From Halapricum hydrolyticum (GTDB taxonomy: Archaea > Halobacteriota > Halobacteria > Halobacteriales > Haloarculaceae), in contig NZ_JAOPKC010000005.1 in the NCBI RefSeq assembly GCF_025517535.1, positions 95,261 to 159,260 of the forward strand: a DNA stretch of 64,000 nucleotides. The letters are read 5' to 3'. Below are positions 1-8,563 of this stretch, piece after piece. The notes below the pieces were generated by a model. The model made no database searches. It was given only the letters and a program-made list of their open reading frames with translations, and was not told where the DNA came from. Made by a program: the position numbers and the translations under genes. How positions within the stretch are numbered: the first letter of the stretch is position 1; each line of letters opens with the position of its first letter.

Positions 1-628
1 CGACGATCCGCCCGGCCCACGAGCCCAGCGCGGCGAAGTCCGACTGGTCGTCGAGTTCGACGTCGACGTCGATCCGGTGGGTGGGCTGGCGGTTCTCCTC
101 CAGGTGGAGGCCGTGTTTGGGCGTCCGACCGGTGATCGCGGCCGACAGCGCCGAGGGACCGCCCTCGCGGTTGGTCTTCGCGCCGACGACGCTGTTGACA
201 AATGAGACTGCCGACGACTCGGCCCACGCGACGTGCTGGCCGCGATGGGGCAGGTTGCCCGCGAGATACGGCGTACACGTGAAGGATAGAGTGACGCCCA
301 TCTCCTGGAGGGCGTCCCTGATCCGCCGCTGTTTCTCGGCGAACTCCTCGCTGACGCCCATCTCTTCGTACTTCTCAAAGTCCATCCCTGCCGGATTCGC
401 GAAGGCCGTCACCGAGACCTCCGCGCCTTCCTCGGCGAACCCCTCCAGAAACTCGACGCCGGGATCGCCGATGGACTTGTAGGAGATCCCGGATGCCTGA
501 GCGGATTCGATCTCGACCATCTCCTCGGCCCCGTAGATGTCGCCGAGTTCGACCAGCAGTTCCATCGCCTTGCGCACGGCTGGCGTGTCCGATTCGAGCA
601 GTCGTTCTTCCTCTTTTGTCAGGTGCAT
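1..628 (-). CDS. Aconitase X catalytic (large) subunit, probable phosphomevalonate dehydratase; 3' part beyond window
   Basis: Reading leftward from an ATG at 628, the frame is open to the window edge (about 209 residues, C-terminus missing). Segments such as TPYLAGNLPHRGQHVAWAES and VNSVVGAKTNREGGPSA are characteristic of aconitase X, whose archaeal members bind an iron-sulfur cluster and dehydrate mevalonate 5-phosphate to trans-anhydromevalonate phosphate. The gene starts 20 bases after the UbiD-family gene and is probably co-transcribed with it; that pairing supports the mevalonate role over proline-derivative AcnX enzymes. The small (DUF126) subunit is not visible and may lie to the left or be fused. 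Family assignment is firm; the substrate is inferred. Confidence 0.85.
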   Translation of the reverse strand, partial: MHLTKEEERLLESDTPAVRKAMELLVELGDIYGAEEMVEIESAQASGISYKSIGDPGVEFLEGFAEEGAEVSVTAFANPAGMDFEKYEEMGVSEEFAEKQRRIRDALQEMGVTLSFTCTPYLAGNLPHRGQHVAWAESSAVSFVNSVVGAKTNREGGPSALSAAITGRTPKHGLHLEENRQPTHRIDVDVELDDQSDFAALGSWAGRIV

Positions 629-648
629 GGGTAGTAGTGTGTCGTGAC

Positions 649-1953
649 TTACTGGTAGTCCGAGAGATCGAGTTCGTCCGCGCCGGGGACGGTCACTTCA
701 TCGAACTCGGAGCGCTCGCGATCGCCGGGGATCGTCGCGTCGACGATCCACTTGGTCAGCGTCCCTGTCTCGTAGTCCTGGGAGGGATCCAGCGACGATC
801 CCTTGGCGTTCTCGATCGTCTCGATGTCCCGATCGGGTTGCATCCGCGTGGCAGTCGCCCACTCCACGGCGTCGGGATCGGCCGGGTCGACGTCACTGTC
901 GACGACGGTGACCTTCTTCATCGAGGGGTGGGCCGCCAGCGCGGCCATCCCGGCGTTCTTGGGGTCGCCCTCGGTCCGCTTGTCGATCTGGACGACGCCG
1001 TGCAGCCACGAACACCCGCCCGGCGTCAACACCACGTTTTCGACTGTGGGGACGGTGTTCTCGACGATCCGGTAGATCCGTGGCTCCTGTGGGATGCCCA
1101 TGAGGTGGGCGTGTTCCTTGCGCCCGGGGACGATCACCCGCGCCAGGGGATCGGGTCGGGCGTGGAGTTCGTTCACCTCGACGACCGGCTGTTGTCGGGT
1201 CCGATCCCACGTCCGGGAGAGATCGACGAAGGGGCCTTCCTCGGCGCGCTCGTCGGTGATCGTCGCCTGCATGACCAGCTCGGCCTCGCTGGGGACGGTC
1301 AGCCCGTGGAACTCCGTGGTCGTCAGTTCGCCCCCGAGCAGGCGATTGGCGAGTTCGAGTTCGCTCATGTCCGGCGAGAACGAGGTCGCAGCGGCGATCT
1401 CGACAGCGGGGTTGACGCCCATTACGATCGCCACGTCGAGCCCGCCGTCGGTGCGCGTGTAGATGTCGTGGAGGTGTCGCTCGACCAGCCGCATGACCAG
1501 TCGGTTGCCCTCGTCGAACATCATCCGGTGGAACGAAAGGTTGTGCACGCCCGTCTCGGGGTCTTTCGCGATCACGACCGTCGAGGCGAAGTACTGTCGT
1601 TCGTGCTCGTCGTAGTAGATCGGGATCGGGACGTGCTCGGCGACGTCGGGGTCGTCCGCGACGTGCTCGAAGGCCGCGGGCGCCGTCCGATCCAGTGGCA
1701 GCGGGTCGTCCATCGCGGTGCTGACGGCGTCGATAATCTCCGACGGTTCGACGTCCAGCGCCTCGCCGATCAACTCGCGTGAGGAGACCAGGTTCGAGAC
1801 TGCACGCACGTCGGGATAGTCCGCGACCGACTCGAAGACGACCGGCTGACTCTCGTCCTGGACGGCCAGCGCCGGGAGTTCGAATCGCGTCTCGACCGGC
1901 TCCGTCAGTACGTTCCGGTCGCCGACATCGTCGAGAAAGCTTCTGAGGCCCAT
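649..1953 (-). CDS. UbiD-family decarboxylase, probable anhydromevalonate phosphate decarboxylase
   Basis: A 434-residue protein with the full-length architecture of UbiD (prenylated-FMN dependent) decarboxylases, including a central VPGRKEHAHLMG-like stretch and the VVLTPGGCSWLHGVVQI segment near residue 290. In archaea that use the modified mevalonate route, the UbiD partner of aconitase X decarboxylates trans-anhydromevalonate phosphate to isopentenyl phosphate. The gene directly precedes the aconitase X gene on the same strand. A TATA-like TTTAAG about 27 bases upstream fits a leaderless transcript. Older annotations call such proteins menaquinone/ubiquinone decarboxylases; neighbourhood makes the mevalonate role more likely, but this is inference. 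Confidence 0.82.
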   Translation of the reverse strand: MGLRSFLDDVGDRNVLTEPVETRFELPALAVQDESQPVVFESVADYPDVRAVSNLVSSRELIGEALDVEPSEIIDAVSTAMDDPLPLDRTAPAAFEHVADDPDVAEHVPIPIYYDEHERQYFASTVVIAKDPETGVHNLSFHRMMFDEGNRLVMRLVERHLHDIYTRTDGGLDVAIVMGVNPAVEIAAATSFSPDMSELELANRLLGGELTTTEFHGLTVPSEAELVMQATITDERAEEGPFVDLSRTWDRTRQQPVVEVNELHARPDPLARVIVPGRKEHAHLMGIPQEPRIYRIVENTVPTVENVVLTPGGCSWLHGVVQIDKRTEGDPKNAGMAALAAHPSMKKVTVVDSDVDPADPDAVEWATATRMQPDRDIETIENAKGSSLDPSQDYETGTLTKWIVDATIPGDRERSEFDEVTVPGADELDLSDYQ

Positions 1954-1975
1954 ACTCCGGATTCGGTAAATATCT

Positions 1976-1984
1976 CCTTAAACG
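1976..1984 (-). promoter_or_regulatory. TATA element of the UbiD/AcnX operon
   Basis: On the minus strand this reads CGTTTAAGG, centred about 27 bases before the ATG at 1953, the usual spacing for leaderless haloarchaeal genes. Confidence 0.5.
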
Positions 1985-2071
1985 TTCGTGACTCGCGACG
2001 GGGACCTGGCGTTCGTGTGACCAGCTGGTGACCGTGTCACGTTCGTGTGCCCTGCTGGCGGGCGTATCACA

Positions 2072-2078
2072 TTTATTA
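2072..2078 (+). promoter_or_regulatory. TATA element of the histidine kinase gene
   Basis: TTTATTA lies about 28 bases before the ATG at 2103. This places transcription start at or just before that codon and decides the start against an upstream in-frame ATG at 2028, which would lie ahead of the promoter. Confidence 0.6.
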
Positions 2079-2102
2079 TGGTCGGCCCGGAACGCCCAGG
2101 CG

Positions 2103-3938
2103 ATGGCACCGCTGACCGAAGTTGCCACGCTCGTGCTCGCGGTCGTTACGGCCGTCACCGGGCGAACGGCGTGGCGACAGCGGCCGAAACCGGGCGCGAG
2201 GTCGATAGCACTGTTCCTGTTTTCTATCGCGGCGTGGGTGCTCGCCCTGCTGACGACGGCGATGACGACGACGTACTATCCGTCTCTGGTCGCCGAGACG
2301 TGCAGCTTTCTCGCCTCGGCAAGCGCAGTCGTCTGGTTTCTGGTCTTCACGTTCGAGTTCGCGGGATACGAACACCTCGCGACGCGACGCACCGTCGGCC
2401 TGCTGTTCGTCGAACCGATCGTGATGGCGCCGGTCGTGTTGACCAACGAATTGCACGGCCTGTACTGGTCGTCGTTCGAGCGCGCACCCGCATACTTCTC
2501 GCACTTTCGGGCGGTTCCGGGGCCGCTGTTCGGTCTCCACGTCTCGTACATGTACGGGCTGTTCGTGGTCGCGTCGGTGCTGCTGGTGATACGGACGGTG
2601 CGGTCCCGGTCGCTGCACCGACGACAGTCGGTGCTGATAAGCGCCGCGCTGCTCGTCACGTGGGCCGGCAACGCCGGGACGATCCTGACCGAGCGGGCGA
2701 CGCTTCAGGTCGTCGGAACCGGCGTCGGGGCGCTCGCTCTGTTCGTCGCGATCTTCGGGTTCAGACTCCTGGAGGTCGTGCCGACCGCGCGGGCGACCGT
2801 GATGGATCGGATCGACGTCGGTATCGTCGTTCTCGAGGGGGGTGATCGGATCACCGACATTAACGCCTACGCACGCGAGATACTCGGCCTCGGCCCCGAG
2901 GATACAGTGGTCGGTATGCCGGCCGACGCCGCGCTCGGCGAGCGCTTCGAAGTCTTCGACGTCGACGCGACAGCGAACGAAGCGACGATCGAACTGGGGA
3001 CCGACGACGAATCCCGTGTCTATCGCGTCGACGTGTCGCCACTGTCGGATCGGCTCGGTCGGTCGATCGGGCGAGTATTCATCATTCAGGACGTGACCGA
3101 GCGCCGACGCCGACAGCGCGAGCTGCGACGCCAGAACGAGCGCCTAGACGAGTTCGCCGAGATCGTCGCGCACGACCTGCGGAACCCACTGAACGTCGCC
3201 AACGGATACGTCGAGCGCATGCGAGTGGCCGACGAGGAGTATCTCGACGAAATCGCCGACGCCCACGAGCGGATGGAGGCGATCATCGACGACGTACTCG
3301 CGCTGGCTCGCCATCAGGCGGCCATCGAAACAGAACCAGTCGCACTCGAGTCGGCCACGGAAGACGCCTGGGAGACCGTCGAAACCGCCGACGCGACGCT
3401 TCGGGTCGCTGACCGGATCACGATCCGCGCCGACAGGGGCCGATTGCTTGAACAGCTCTTCGAGAACCTCTTTCGCAACGCCGTCGAGCACGGCACGACG
3501 AGCTCCCAGTCGCAAGTTCCCGAAGACCCCGTCGAGAACGGCCCAATGAGGCCCGACTCGCAGGCTCTCCGGGGCTCCGTCGAGAACGACCCAATGAGGC
3601 CCGACTCGCAGGCTCGTCAGGACAGCGAGAGGCGAAGTCCCTCGGGCAGTCGGACGCAGTCCGACGACGCCGTGGAACACGCGGAAACGGACGTGACGAT
3701 TACCATCGGGGCCCTCGAAGAAGGGTTCTACGTCGCCGACGACGGGCCCGGGATCGATCCCGAGCGACGGGAAGAAGTGTTCGATCCCGGCGAAACGTCC
3801 CGGACGGACGGGACGGGCTTCGGGCTCGCTATCGTGGACAGCATCGCGGACGCACACGGCTGGGACGTTCGCGTCACCGAGAGCGACGCGGGCGGCGCGC
3901 GATTCGAGTTCACCGGCGTCGAGATCGTCGACCGCTGA
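2103..3938 (+). CDS. Membrane sensor histidine kinase (7TM-PAS-HisKA-HATPase)
   Basis: A 611-residue sensor kinase. Roughly residues 1-215 hold about seven hydrophobic segments like the archaeal 7TM kinase input domain. A PAS domain follows (about 225-340), then HisKA with the phosphoacceptor in AHDLRNPL (His about 357), and an HATPase domain with an N box (ENLFRNAVEHG), a G1 box (VADDGPGID) and a G2 box (GTGFGLAI). Between the N and G1 boxes there is an in-frame tandem expansion of a 16-residue unit, described separately. No response regulator gene is adjacent, so the ligand and partner are unknown. The start was chosen from the TATA element at 2072. It is divergent from the UbiD operon. Confidence 0.9.
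   Translation: MAPLTEVATLVLAVVTAVTGRTAWRQRPKPGARSIALFLFSIAAWVLALLTTAMTTTYYPSLVAETCSFLASASAVVWFLVFTFEFAGYEHLATRRTVGLLFVEPIVMAPVVLTNELHGLYWSSFERAPAYFSHFRAVPGPLFGLHVSYMYGLFVVASVLLVIRTVRSRSLHRRQSVLISAALLVTWAGNAGTILTERATLQVVGTGVGALALFVAIFGFRLLEVVPTARATVMDRIDVGIVVLEGGDRITDINAYAREILGLGPEDTVVGMPADAALGERFEVFDVDATANEATIELGTDDESRVYRVDVSPLSDRLGRSIGRVFIIQDVTERRRRQRELRRQNERLDEFAEIVAHDLRNPLNVANGYVERMRVADEEYLDEIADAHERMEAIIDDVLALARHQAAIETEPVALESATEDAWETVETADATLRVADRITIRADRGRLLEQLFENLFRNAVEHGTTSSQSQVPEDPVENGPMRPDSQALRGSVENDPMRPDSQARQDSERRSPSGSRTQSDDAVEHAETDVTITIGALEEGFYVADDGPGIDPERREEVFDPGETSRTDGTGFGLAIVDSIADAHGWDVRVTESDAGGARFEFTGVEIVDR
3483..3626 (+). repeat. Three tandem 48-base units inside the histidine kinase gene
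   Basis: Units begin at 3483, 3531 and 3579. The first 37 bases of units 2 and 3 differ at one position; unit 1 is a degenerate relative. Each unit is 16 codons, so the frame is kept and the protein shows repeats starting VEHG, VENG and VEND, the last two sharing PMRPDSQA. Confidence 0.8.
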
Positions 3939-4076
3939 TGACCCGGCTGTCTGACTTTCAAAATGTCACAGCCGACAGTCTGTGTCCCACGGCGCGATTC
4001 GGAAATATCGCCTTGAGCGCACATATTCGTGAGGCGTTTCGACGATAGACGAAAGACCGATACTTGTGCCTGATCA

Positions 4077-4766
4077 ATGCTGGCTGTGGACGATCAGTCG
4101 ATCATCGTGGAACTGGATGTGACCTCGCCACGGGTCGTCCTCGGGCCGACGCTGGCGTCCGACCTGGACGTGGCTGTCCACGCGGAACAGCCACCCGTAT
4201 CTCACGAGGAGACGACGTGGTTCGACGTGACGGTCTCCGCAGCCGACTTCGAGGCCTTCGAGCGCACGGTCGAGGAAGACCCGACCGTCGAGGACGCCGA
4301 GGTATTCGTCACCTACGACGAGCGACGCACCTACCGGCTCACGATCGCCTCGGAGGTACCGGTCATGACCAACCACGTCGCCAGCTTCGGGGACGAACTG
4401 TTGACGCTGCGCTCGACTGCGAACGGCTGGCGCGTTCAGATCCGGACCACCGACCGCGCCTCGGTCCGGGATTTCATGGACTTCTGTGACTCGCAGGACA
4501 TCGATTGCCGGCTGTACCGCCTGTTCGAGGCCCGTGAGCCGATCGGCGAGTTCCCGGTCCCGGTCGAACCCGACGAGTTCGAGGTCCTGCAGGTCGCCTA
4601 CGACGCGGGCTATTTCGAGGTTCCACGCGAGGCCGACCTCTCGGAACTCGCCGCGCAGTTCGGCGTCGCGGAATCGACGATGTCGACCCGGCTCCGAAAC
4701 GCGCTCGATCACGTCGTCGAGACAGTCCTCGTTGGGGCGTCCGTTCCCGACAACGCCACCGAGTAA
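4077..4766 (+). CDS. Bat-type HTH_10 transcriptional regulator
   Basis: A 229-residue protein. The C-terminal part (about 165-217) is the haloarchaeal HTH_10 DNA-binding domain: a phrase on the theme YDAGYFEVPRE followed by LSELAAQFGVAESTMSTRLR, where the recognition helix lies. The N-terminal 150 residues resemble the Bat-type regulatory domain, with no visible cofactor motif. Bacterioopsin activator (Bat) belongs to this family and a bacteriorhodopsin gene occurs 23 kb away, but haloarchaea carry many HTH_10 paralogues, and this one lacks the PAS-GAF input of true Bat, so I do not assign it to bop. It stands alone, downstream of the kinase, 138 bases away. Confidence 0.85.
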   Translation: MLAVDDQSIIVELDVTSPRVVLGPTLASDLDVAVHAEQPPVSHEETTWFDVTVSAADFEAFERTVEEDPTVEDAEVFVTYDERRTYRLTIASEVPVMTNHVASFGDELLTLRSTANGWRVQIRTTDRASVRDFMDFCDSQDIDCRLYRLFEAREPIGEFPVPVEPDEFEVLQVAYDAGYFEVPREADLSELAAQFGVAESTMSTRLRNALDHVVETVLVGASVPDNATE

Positions 4767-4831
4767 CCTGCCTGCCGCTACACCCCTTATAAACTCCGAA
4801 TTATTTCGAGGCAACTGTCTTCTCCCGGTGG

Positions 4832-4996
4832 ATGTTACCACTTAATGTCATGGAAGGCCACAAAACTGCGTCAGAAGACGCTGCCGGTGTCGACGGCAGA
4901 GCCGAGATCCGGGTAACGATGGAGATCGACGGGCGACGGCTCGTGTATACCGGGGCCGATCTCGACTCGATATCGTTCTCCCCGCTCGATCGGTAG
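4832..4996 (+). CDS. Small hypothetical protein
   Basis: A 54-codon frame from the ATG at 4832 (alternative in-frame ATG at 4850, giving 48 residues) to TAG at 4994. From about codon 15 the sequence has G/C-rich third positions like neighbouring genes and reads as a compact acidic domain (VTMEIDGRRLVYTGADLDSI). A good TATA element (TTATAAA, 4787-4793) lies upstream, predicting a transcript start near 4817. It follows the HTH_10 gene and precedes ADH synthase. I do not recognise the family; no function is proposed. Confidence 0.45.
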   Translation: MLPLNVMEGHKTASEDAAGVDGRAEIRVTMEIDGRRLVYTGADLDSISFSPLDR

Positions 4997-5161
4997 TCGC
5001 TCCAGCCTCGGCCGGACGCGCCTCCGCTGCTCGCGTCGACGTATCGCGGCCTGCGGCGTCAGTGACCCACCGCCGGAGCGGCACGGATTCCGCGCGGAAC
5101 CGCTGTGAGGTGTCGGTATCTCACCCCGATTGTCGGCTACGCGGGCGGCGCCTCGCAACCC

Positions 5162-5167
5162 TTTTAA
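5162..5167 (+). promoter_or_regulatory. TATA element of the ADH synthase gene
   Basis: TTTTAA is about 30 bases before the ATG at 5196 and supports that start over an upstream in-frame ATG at 5130. Confidence 0.5.
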
Positions 5168-5195
5168 CCGTGACTTGCTACAGACTCACATACCA

Positions 5196-5990
5196 ATGGA
5201 CGCCGGGAAAGCCGCACGACTGGAGCGTATCGGAACAGGGGGGCGTCACCTCATCGTCCCCATGGATCACGGCATCACGATGGGCCCCGTCAAGGGGCTC
5301 GTCGACATCGAATCGACGATCGACGGGATCACCGCCGGCGGCGCGGACGCGGTACTCACGCACAAGGGAATCGCCTCGCGGGTCCATCCGCACAAGAACG
5401 GCGCGGGCTACATCGTCCACCTCAACGGCTCGACGACGATCGGTCCCGACGAGGAGGACAAGCGCGTCACCGCCACGGTCGAGGACGCCATCCGCGCCGG
5501 TGGCGACGCCGTCTCTTTTCACATCAACGTCGGCTCCGAGCACGAACCCGACCAGATCACCCAGCTGGGTGAACTCACGACCGAGGCCGACCGCTACGGC
5601 ATGCCGGTGCTGGCGATGGCCTACGCCCGCGGCCCCGGGATCGACGAGTCCGACTCCGAGGCACTCGGCCACGCCGTCAGGCTCGCCGAAGAGCTGGGTG
5701 CGGACGTGATCAAGACCGCCTACAGCGGCGACGCCGAGAGTTTCCAGCACGTCGTCGAGGCCACCTCGAAGCCGGTCGTCATCGCCGGCGGGTCGAAGGG
5801 AACCGACGAGGAAACGCTGGAGATGGTTCGGGGAGCGGTCGACGCCGGCGCAGCGGGCGTCTCGATGGGCCGGTCGATCTTCCAGCACGATGACTCCGAA
5901 GCGATCACCACTGCCGTCTCTGCCGTGATCCACGACGACGCCTCGGCTGAGGAGGCACTGGAACGGGCTGGGCTTGCTGTCGAGGCCTAG
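5196..5990 (+). CDS. aroA': 2-amino-3,7-dideoxy-D-threo-hept-6-ulosonate synthase (ADH synthase)
   Basis: A 264-residue class I aldolase-type TIM barrel. The start MDAGKAARLERI, the phosphate/Schiff-base region IVPMDHGITMGP, and the late VVIAGGSKGT and AGVSMGRSIFQH loops are typical of archaeal ADH synthase. It makes the first intermediate of the alternative route to 3-dehydroquinate used by archaea without classical DAHP synthase, feeding aromatic amino acid synthesis. DHQ synthase II (6780) and DHQ dehydratase (11069, minus) are nearby, which favours this role over fructose-bisphosphate aldolase. Its stop overlaps by four bases the stop of the convergent HAD gene. Confidence 0.92.
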   Translation: MDAGKAARLERIGTGGRHLIVPMDHGITMGPVKGLVDIESTIDGITAGGADAVLTHKGIASRVHPHKNGAGYIVHLNGSTTIGPDEEDKRVTATVEDAIRAGGDAVSFHINVGSEHEPDQITQLGELTTEADRYGMPVLAMAYARGPGIDESDSEALGHAVRLAEELGADVIKTAYSGDAESFQHVVEATSKPVVIAGGSKGTDEETLEMVRGAVDAGAAGVSMGRSIFQHDDSEAITTAVSAVIHDDASAEEALERAGLAVEA

Positions 5991-6661
5991 AATACGGTTG
6001 TGAGTTCTTCTGTCGAATCGAACCGATAGTCGGGCGCGTGTGCTGGGTCTTCCGGCGCGTCCAGATCCGTCTCGCTGGGGACCCAGCAGGCGGCCAGCCC
6101 GGCGCGCTTCGCGCCGATCACGTCGGCCCGGTAGTCGTTGCCTACGTATAGCGTACTGTCGGCTGACACGTCGAGTTCGGCGAGCGCCGTCTCGAACGGT
6201 GCGGGACTGGGTTTGGGATCGGTCTGATCGGGCGCGTAGACGATCGTCTCGAACGCGTCGGCGATCCCGAGCGTGTCGAGTTTCGCCCGCTGGGTCTTTT
6301 GTGTCCCGTTCGTGACGAGGCCGACCTGCGCTCGCTCGCGGGCGCGTTCCAGCGCGACTTTCGCCCCCGGTCGCCACTCGACGGCCGTTGGATCGCGCAG
6401 CTCGACGGTCGCCCCCGCGAGCGCCTCGGCGTCGACCGGCTCCGCGCCGGCGCGCGCTGCGGCGCGCTCGAAGACCTGCCGGAAGAACTCGTGGTCGGTG
6501 TCGGCGTCGGTGATCGTCGACGCCACTTCCCGCACGTCCTCGGGCGTGCAGAACGGCTCGACGCCCGCCCGGGCGAAAGCCTCGGCGTGTAGCTGCCGGT
6601 CGTCCCGTGTTGAGCGACAGAGCGTGCTGTCGAGGTCGAACAGGACGGCGTCAGGGGTCAT
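5987..6661 (-). CDS. HAD-superfamily hydrolase
   Basis: A 224-residue haloacid-dehalogenase-like phosphatase. Motif I is FDLDSTLC near the N-terminus (nucleophile Asp and general acid Asp), motif II is VTNGT near residue 120, a lysine follows in PKPSPAP, and motif III is GNDYRADVIGA. The cap inserted after motif I is alpha-helical, as in phosphoglycolate phosphatase and related enzymes. Substrate cannot be read from sequence. The start at 6661 is the first ATG giving motif I close to the N-terminus; an upstream extension would run under the DHQ synthase promoter. It converges on ADH synthase. Confidence 0.88.
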   Translation of the reverse strand: MTPDAVLFDLDSTLCRSTRDDRQLHAEAFARAGVEPFCTPEDVREVASTITDADTDHEFFRQVFERAAARAGAEPVDAEALAGATVELRDPTAVEWRPGAKVALERARERAQVGLVTNGTQKTQRAKLDTLGIADAFETIVYAPDQTDPKPSPAPFETALAELDVSADSTLYVGNDYRADVIGAKRAGLAACWVPSETDLDAPEDPAHAPDYRFDSTEELTTVF

Positions 6662-6779
6662 CGACCCATCGTAGGCGGCCCACGGTACAAGAACGTCCGG
6701 GTCCGGGCTATCGAACGCGGGCGGGCCACACACGAAAGCAACCGCCAGTATCAAGCGCCCCGCCCGCGAGTGTCGGGAT

Positions 6780-7955
6780 ATGACACGGACCGTCTGGCTC
6801 AAGGCCGACAGCGAAGTCGGCGACTGGGAGGCGCGCAAGCGACGGATCACTGCCGGTCTCGAAGCCGGCGTCGACTGGGTGCTGGTGGACAGCCACGACG
6901 TCGACCGCGTCCGCGAACTCGGCGCGGTCAACGTCGCGGCGTTCGCAAACGGCGACGTCCACGTGATGGAAGCCGAAGGCGACGAACCCGACCCCGACGC
7001 GACGATCGTCGGCAAGGACGGCGAGGGCGACGGCACGGTCGACCTGCCTTCGGACTTCTCTGGTTCGGCGGATCTGTCGGCACTCCGGACGGAGGACGGC
7101 GCGGACGGCGGGTACGTCCGCATCTTCGACGAGGGTTACGAGGCCTTCGCCGAAGCAGTCGCCGCGGAGGCCGACTACACAATCGTCGTCGCCGAGGACT
7201 GGCAGATCATCCCCCTGGAGAACCTCATCGCCCGCGTCGGCGAGGAGACCGACCTCATCGCGGGCGTCCAGACCGCAGAAGACGCCCGCACGGCATACGA
7301 GACACTCGAACTCGGCGCGGACGGCGTCCTGCTGGACACCGACGACCCAGACGAGATCCGCAAGACCGTCGAGGTCCGGGACGAGGCCGGCCGCGAGTCC
7401 CTGGAGTTGCAGTACGCCGAGGTGACGGCGGTCGAGCAGACCGGCTCCGCGGACCGGGTCTGCATCGACACTGCGAACCTGATGGACCACGACGAGGGGA
7501 TGCTCATCGGCTCGATGGCTCGCGGCCTGTTCTTCGTTCATGCCGAGACCGCCGAGTCGCCCTACGTCGCCTCGCGACCCTTCAGAGTCAACGCCGGCGC
7601 GGTCCACGCCTACGTCCGGACGCCTGACGGCGGCACGAAGTACCTCTCGGAGCTGAAAAGTGGCGACGAGGTCCAGATCGTCGACAGCGAGGGCCGCACT
7701 CGCGAGGCGATCGTGGGACGAGCGAAAATCGAGAAACGCCCGATGTTCCGGATCCAGGCCGAGCTACAGCGCGAGGACGGCGAAACCGACCGGATCGAGA
7801 CGCTGCTGCAGAACGCCGAGACGATCAAGGTCCGCACCCGCGAGGGCCGCAAGGCCGTGACCGATCTCGAGGTCGGCGACGAGATCGCGCTCTACTACGA
7901 GGACACGGCTCGTCACTTCGGCGAGGCCGTCGAGGAATCGATCATCGAGAAATAA
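6780..7955 (+). CDS. aroB': 3-dehydroquinate synthase II
   Basis: A 391-residue protein matching the archaeal DHQ synthase II family over its full length: N-terminal WLKADSEVGDWEARK, a glycine-rich middle, the conserved MDHDEGMLIGSMARGLFFVH region, and the AGAVHAYV segment followed by a beta-rich C-terminal domain. It oxidises and deaminates ADH to 3-dehydroquinate with NAD. With ADH synthase 0.8 kb upstream it forms the two-step substitute for AroG/AroB. It is divergent from the HAD gene; the start is the only ATG consistent with the family N-terminus. Confidence 0.95.
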   Translation: MTRTVWLKADSEVGDWEARKRRITAGLEAGVDWVLVDSHDVDRVRELGAVNVAAFANGDVHVMEAEGDEPDPDATIVGKDGEGDGTVDLPSDFSGSADLSALRTEDGADGGYVRIFDEGYEAFAEAVAAEADYTIVVAEDWQIIPLENLIARVGEETDLIAGVQTAEDARTAYETLELGADGVLLDTDDPDEIRKTVEVRDEAGRESLELQYAEVTAVEQTGSADRVCIDTANLMDHDEGMLIGSMARGLFFVHAETAESPYVASRPFRVNAGAVHAYVRTPDGGTKYLSELKSGDEVQIVDSEGRTREAIVGRAKIEKRPMFRIQAELQREDGETDRIETLLQNAETIKVRTREGRKAVTDLEVGDEIALYYEDTARHFGEAVEESIIEK

Positions 7956-7984
7956 GCCGGATTCGACGACAAGCCGACCGGATC

Positions 7985-7991
7985 TTTTTAT
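7985..7991 (+). promoter_or_regulatory. TATA element of the TrkA-C/antiporter pair
   Basis: A TTTTTAT tract lies 19-31 bases before two in-frame ATGs (8010 and 8016). The spacing slightly favours the second as a leaderless start. Confidence 0.4.
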
Positions 7992-8009
7992 CCCGTCTCG
8001 CCTTCGGGT

Positions 8010-8501
8010 ATGACCATGACCGTCGAAGAGAGCGACCTCCCCGGCGTTGGCAAGAAGCACGTCGTCGAACTCGACGGGGAAGAGCTCGTCATCATCACGC
8101 ACAACACCGGCAGGCGAGAGGTCTTCAAGCGCCCGGACGCGGAGACGGATTCGGAGAAACTGTTCGAGCTGTCTGACGCCCTCGCACGTACGGTCGGGAC
8201 GATCCTCGAGGGGGCGTACTTCCAGCCGGTCGAGGCCGAGAAGCGACAGACGACCCTGCCCGGCGGGATCTTGCTGGAGTGGTACGAGGTCCAGCCCGGC
8301 TCGCCGCTGGCGGGCGAGACGATCGCAGGGGCGCACATCGGCCGCAAGACGGGCGTGAACGTCGTCGCGATCGAGCGTAGCGGACAGACGGTCGACAGCC
8401 CCGGTCCGGACACCGAACTCCAAGAGGGCGACACGCTCGTCGTCACCGGCACGAACGAGGAATGTGACGCCTTCGAACAGCTGCTGGCCGGTGAAGAATG
8501 A
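8010..8501 (+). CDS. RCK_C (TrkA-C) regulatory subunit of cation/proton antiporter, KhtT-like
   Basis: A 163-residue cytoplasmic protein. The C-terminal half (about 85-160) is an RCK_C/TrkA-C ligand-binding fold with the typical GSPLAGETI, ARIG-like and LQEGDTLVVTG elements; the N-terminal half resembles the domain that precedes RCK_C in KhtT-type proteins. It lies 62 bases upstream of a CPA2 antiporter, so the pair is a two-component antiporter whose RCK_C gate probably senses a nucleotide or ions. ATG 8016 is an equally plausible start, shortening the protein by two residues. The transported cation is unknown. Confidence 0.85.
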   Translation: MTMTVEESDLPGVGKKHVVELDGEELVIITHNTGRREVFKRPDAETDSEKLFELSDALARTVGTILEGAYFQPVEAEKRQTTLPGGILLEWYEVQPGSPLAGETIAGAHIGRKTGVNVVAIERSGQTVDSPGPDTELQEGDTLVVTGTNEECDAFEQLLAGEE

Positions 8502-8563
8502 ACGCGAGCGGAGTTCCATCAGACGCGATCGCTAGGCCACCGTCCAGCCAGGAGTGATCTCCC

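Noticed and set aside
493..1782. Plus-strand open frame opposite the UbiD-family gene
   Set aside because: The minus strand has a clear full-length family match; the plus frame is arginine/valine-rich shadow sequence.
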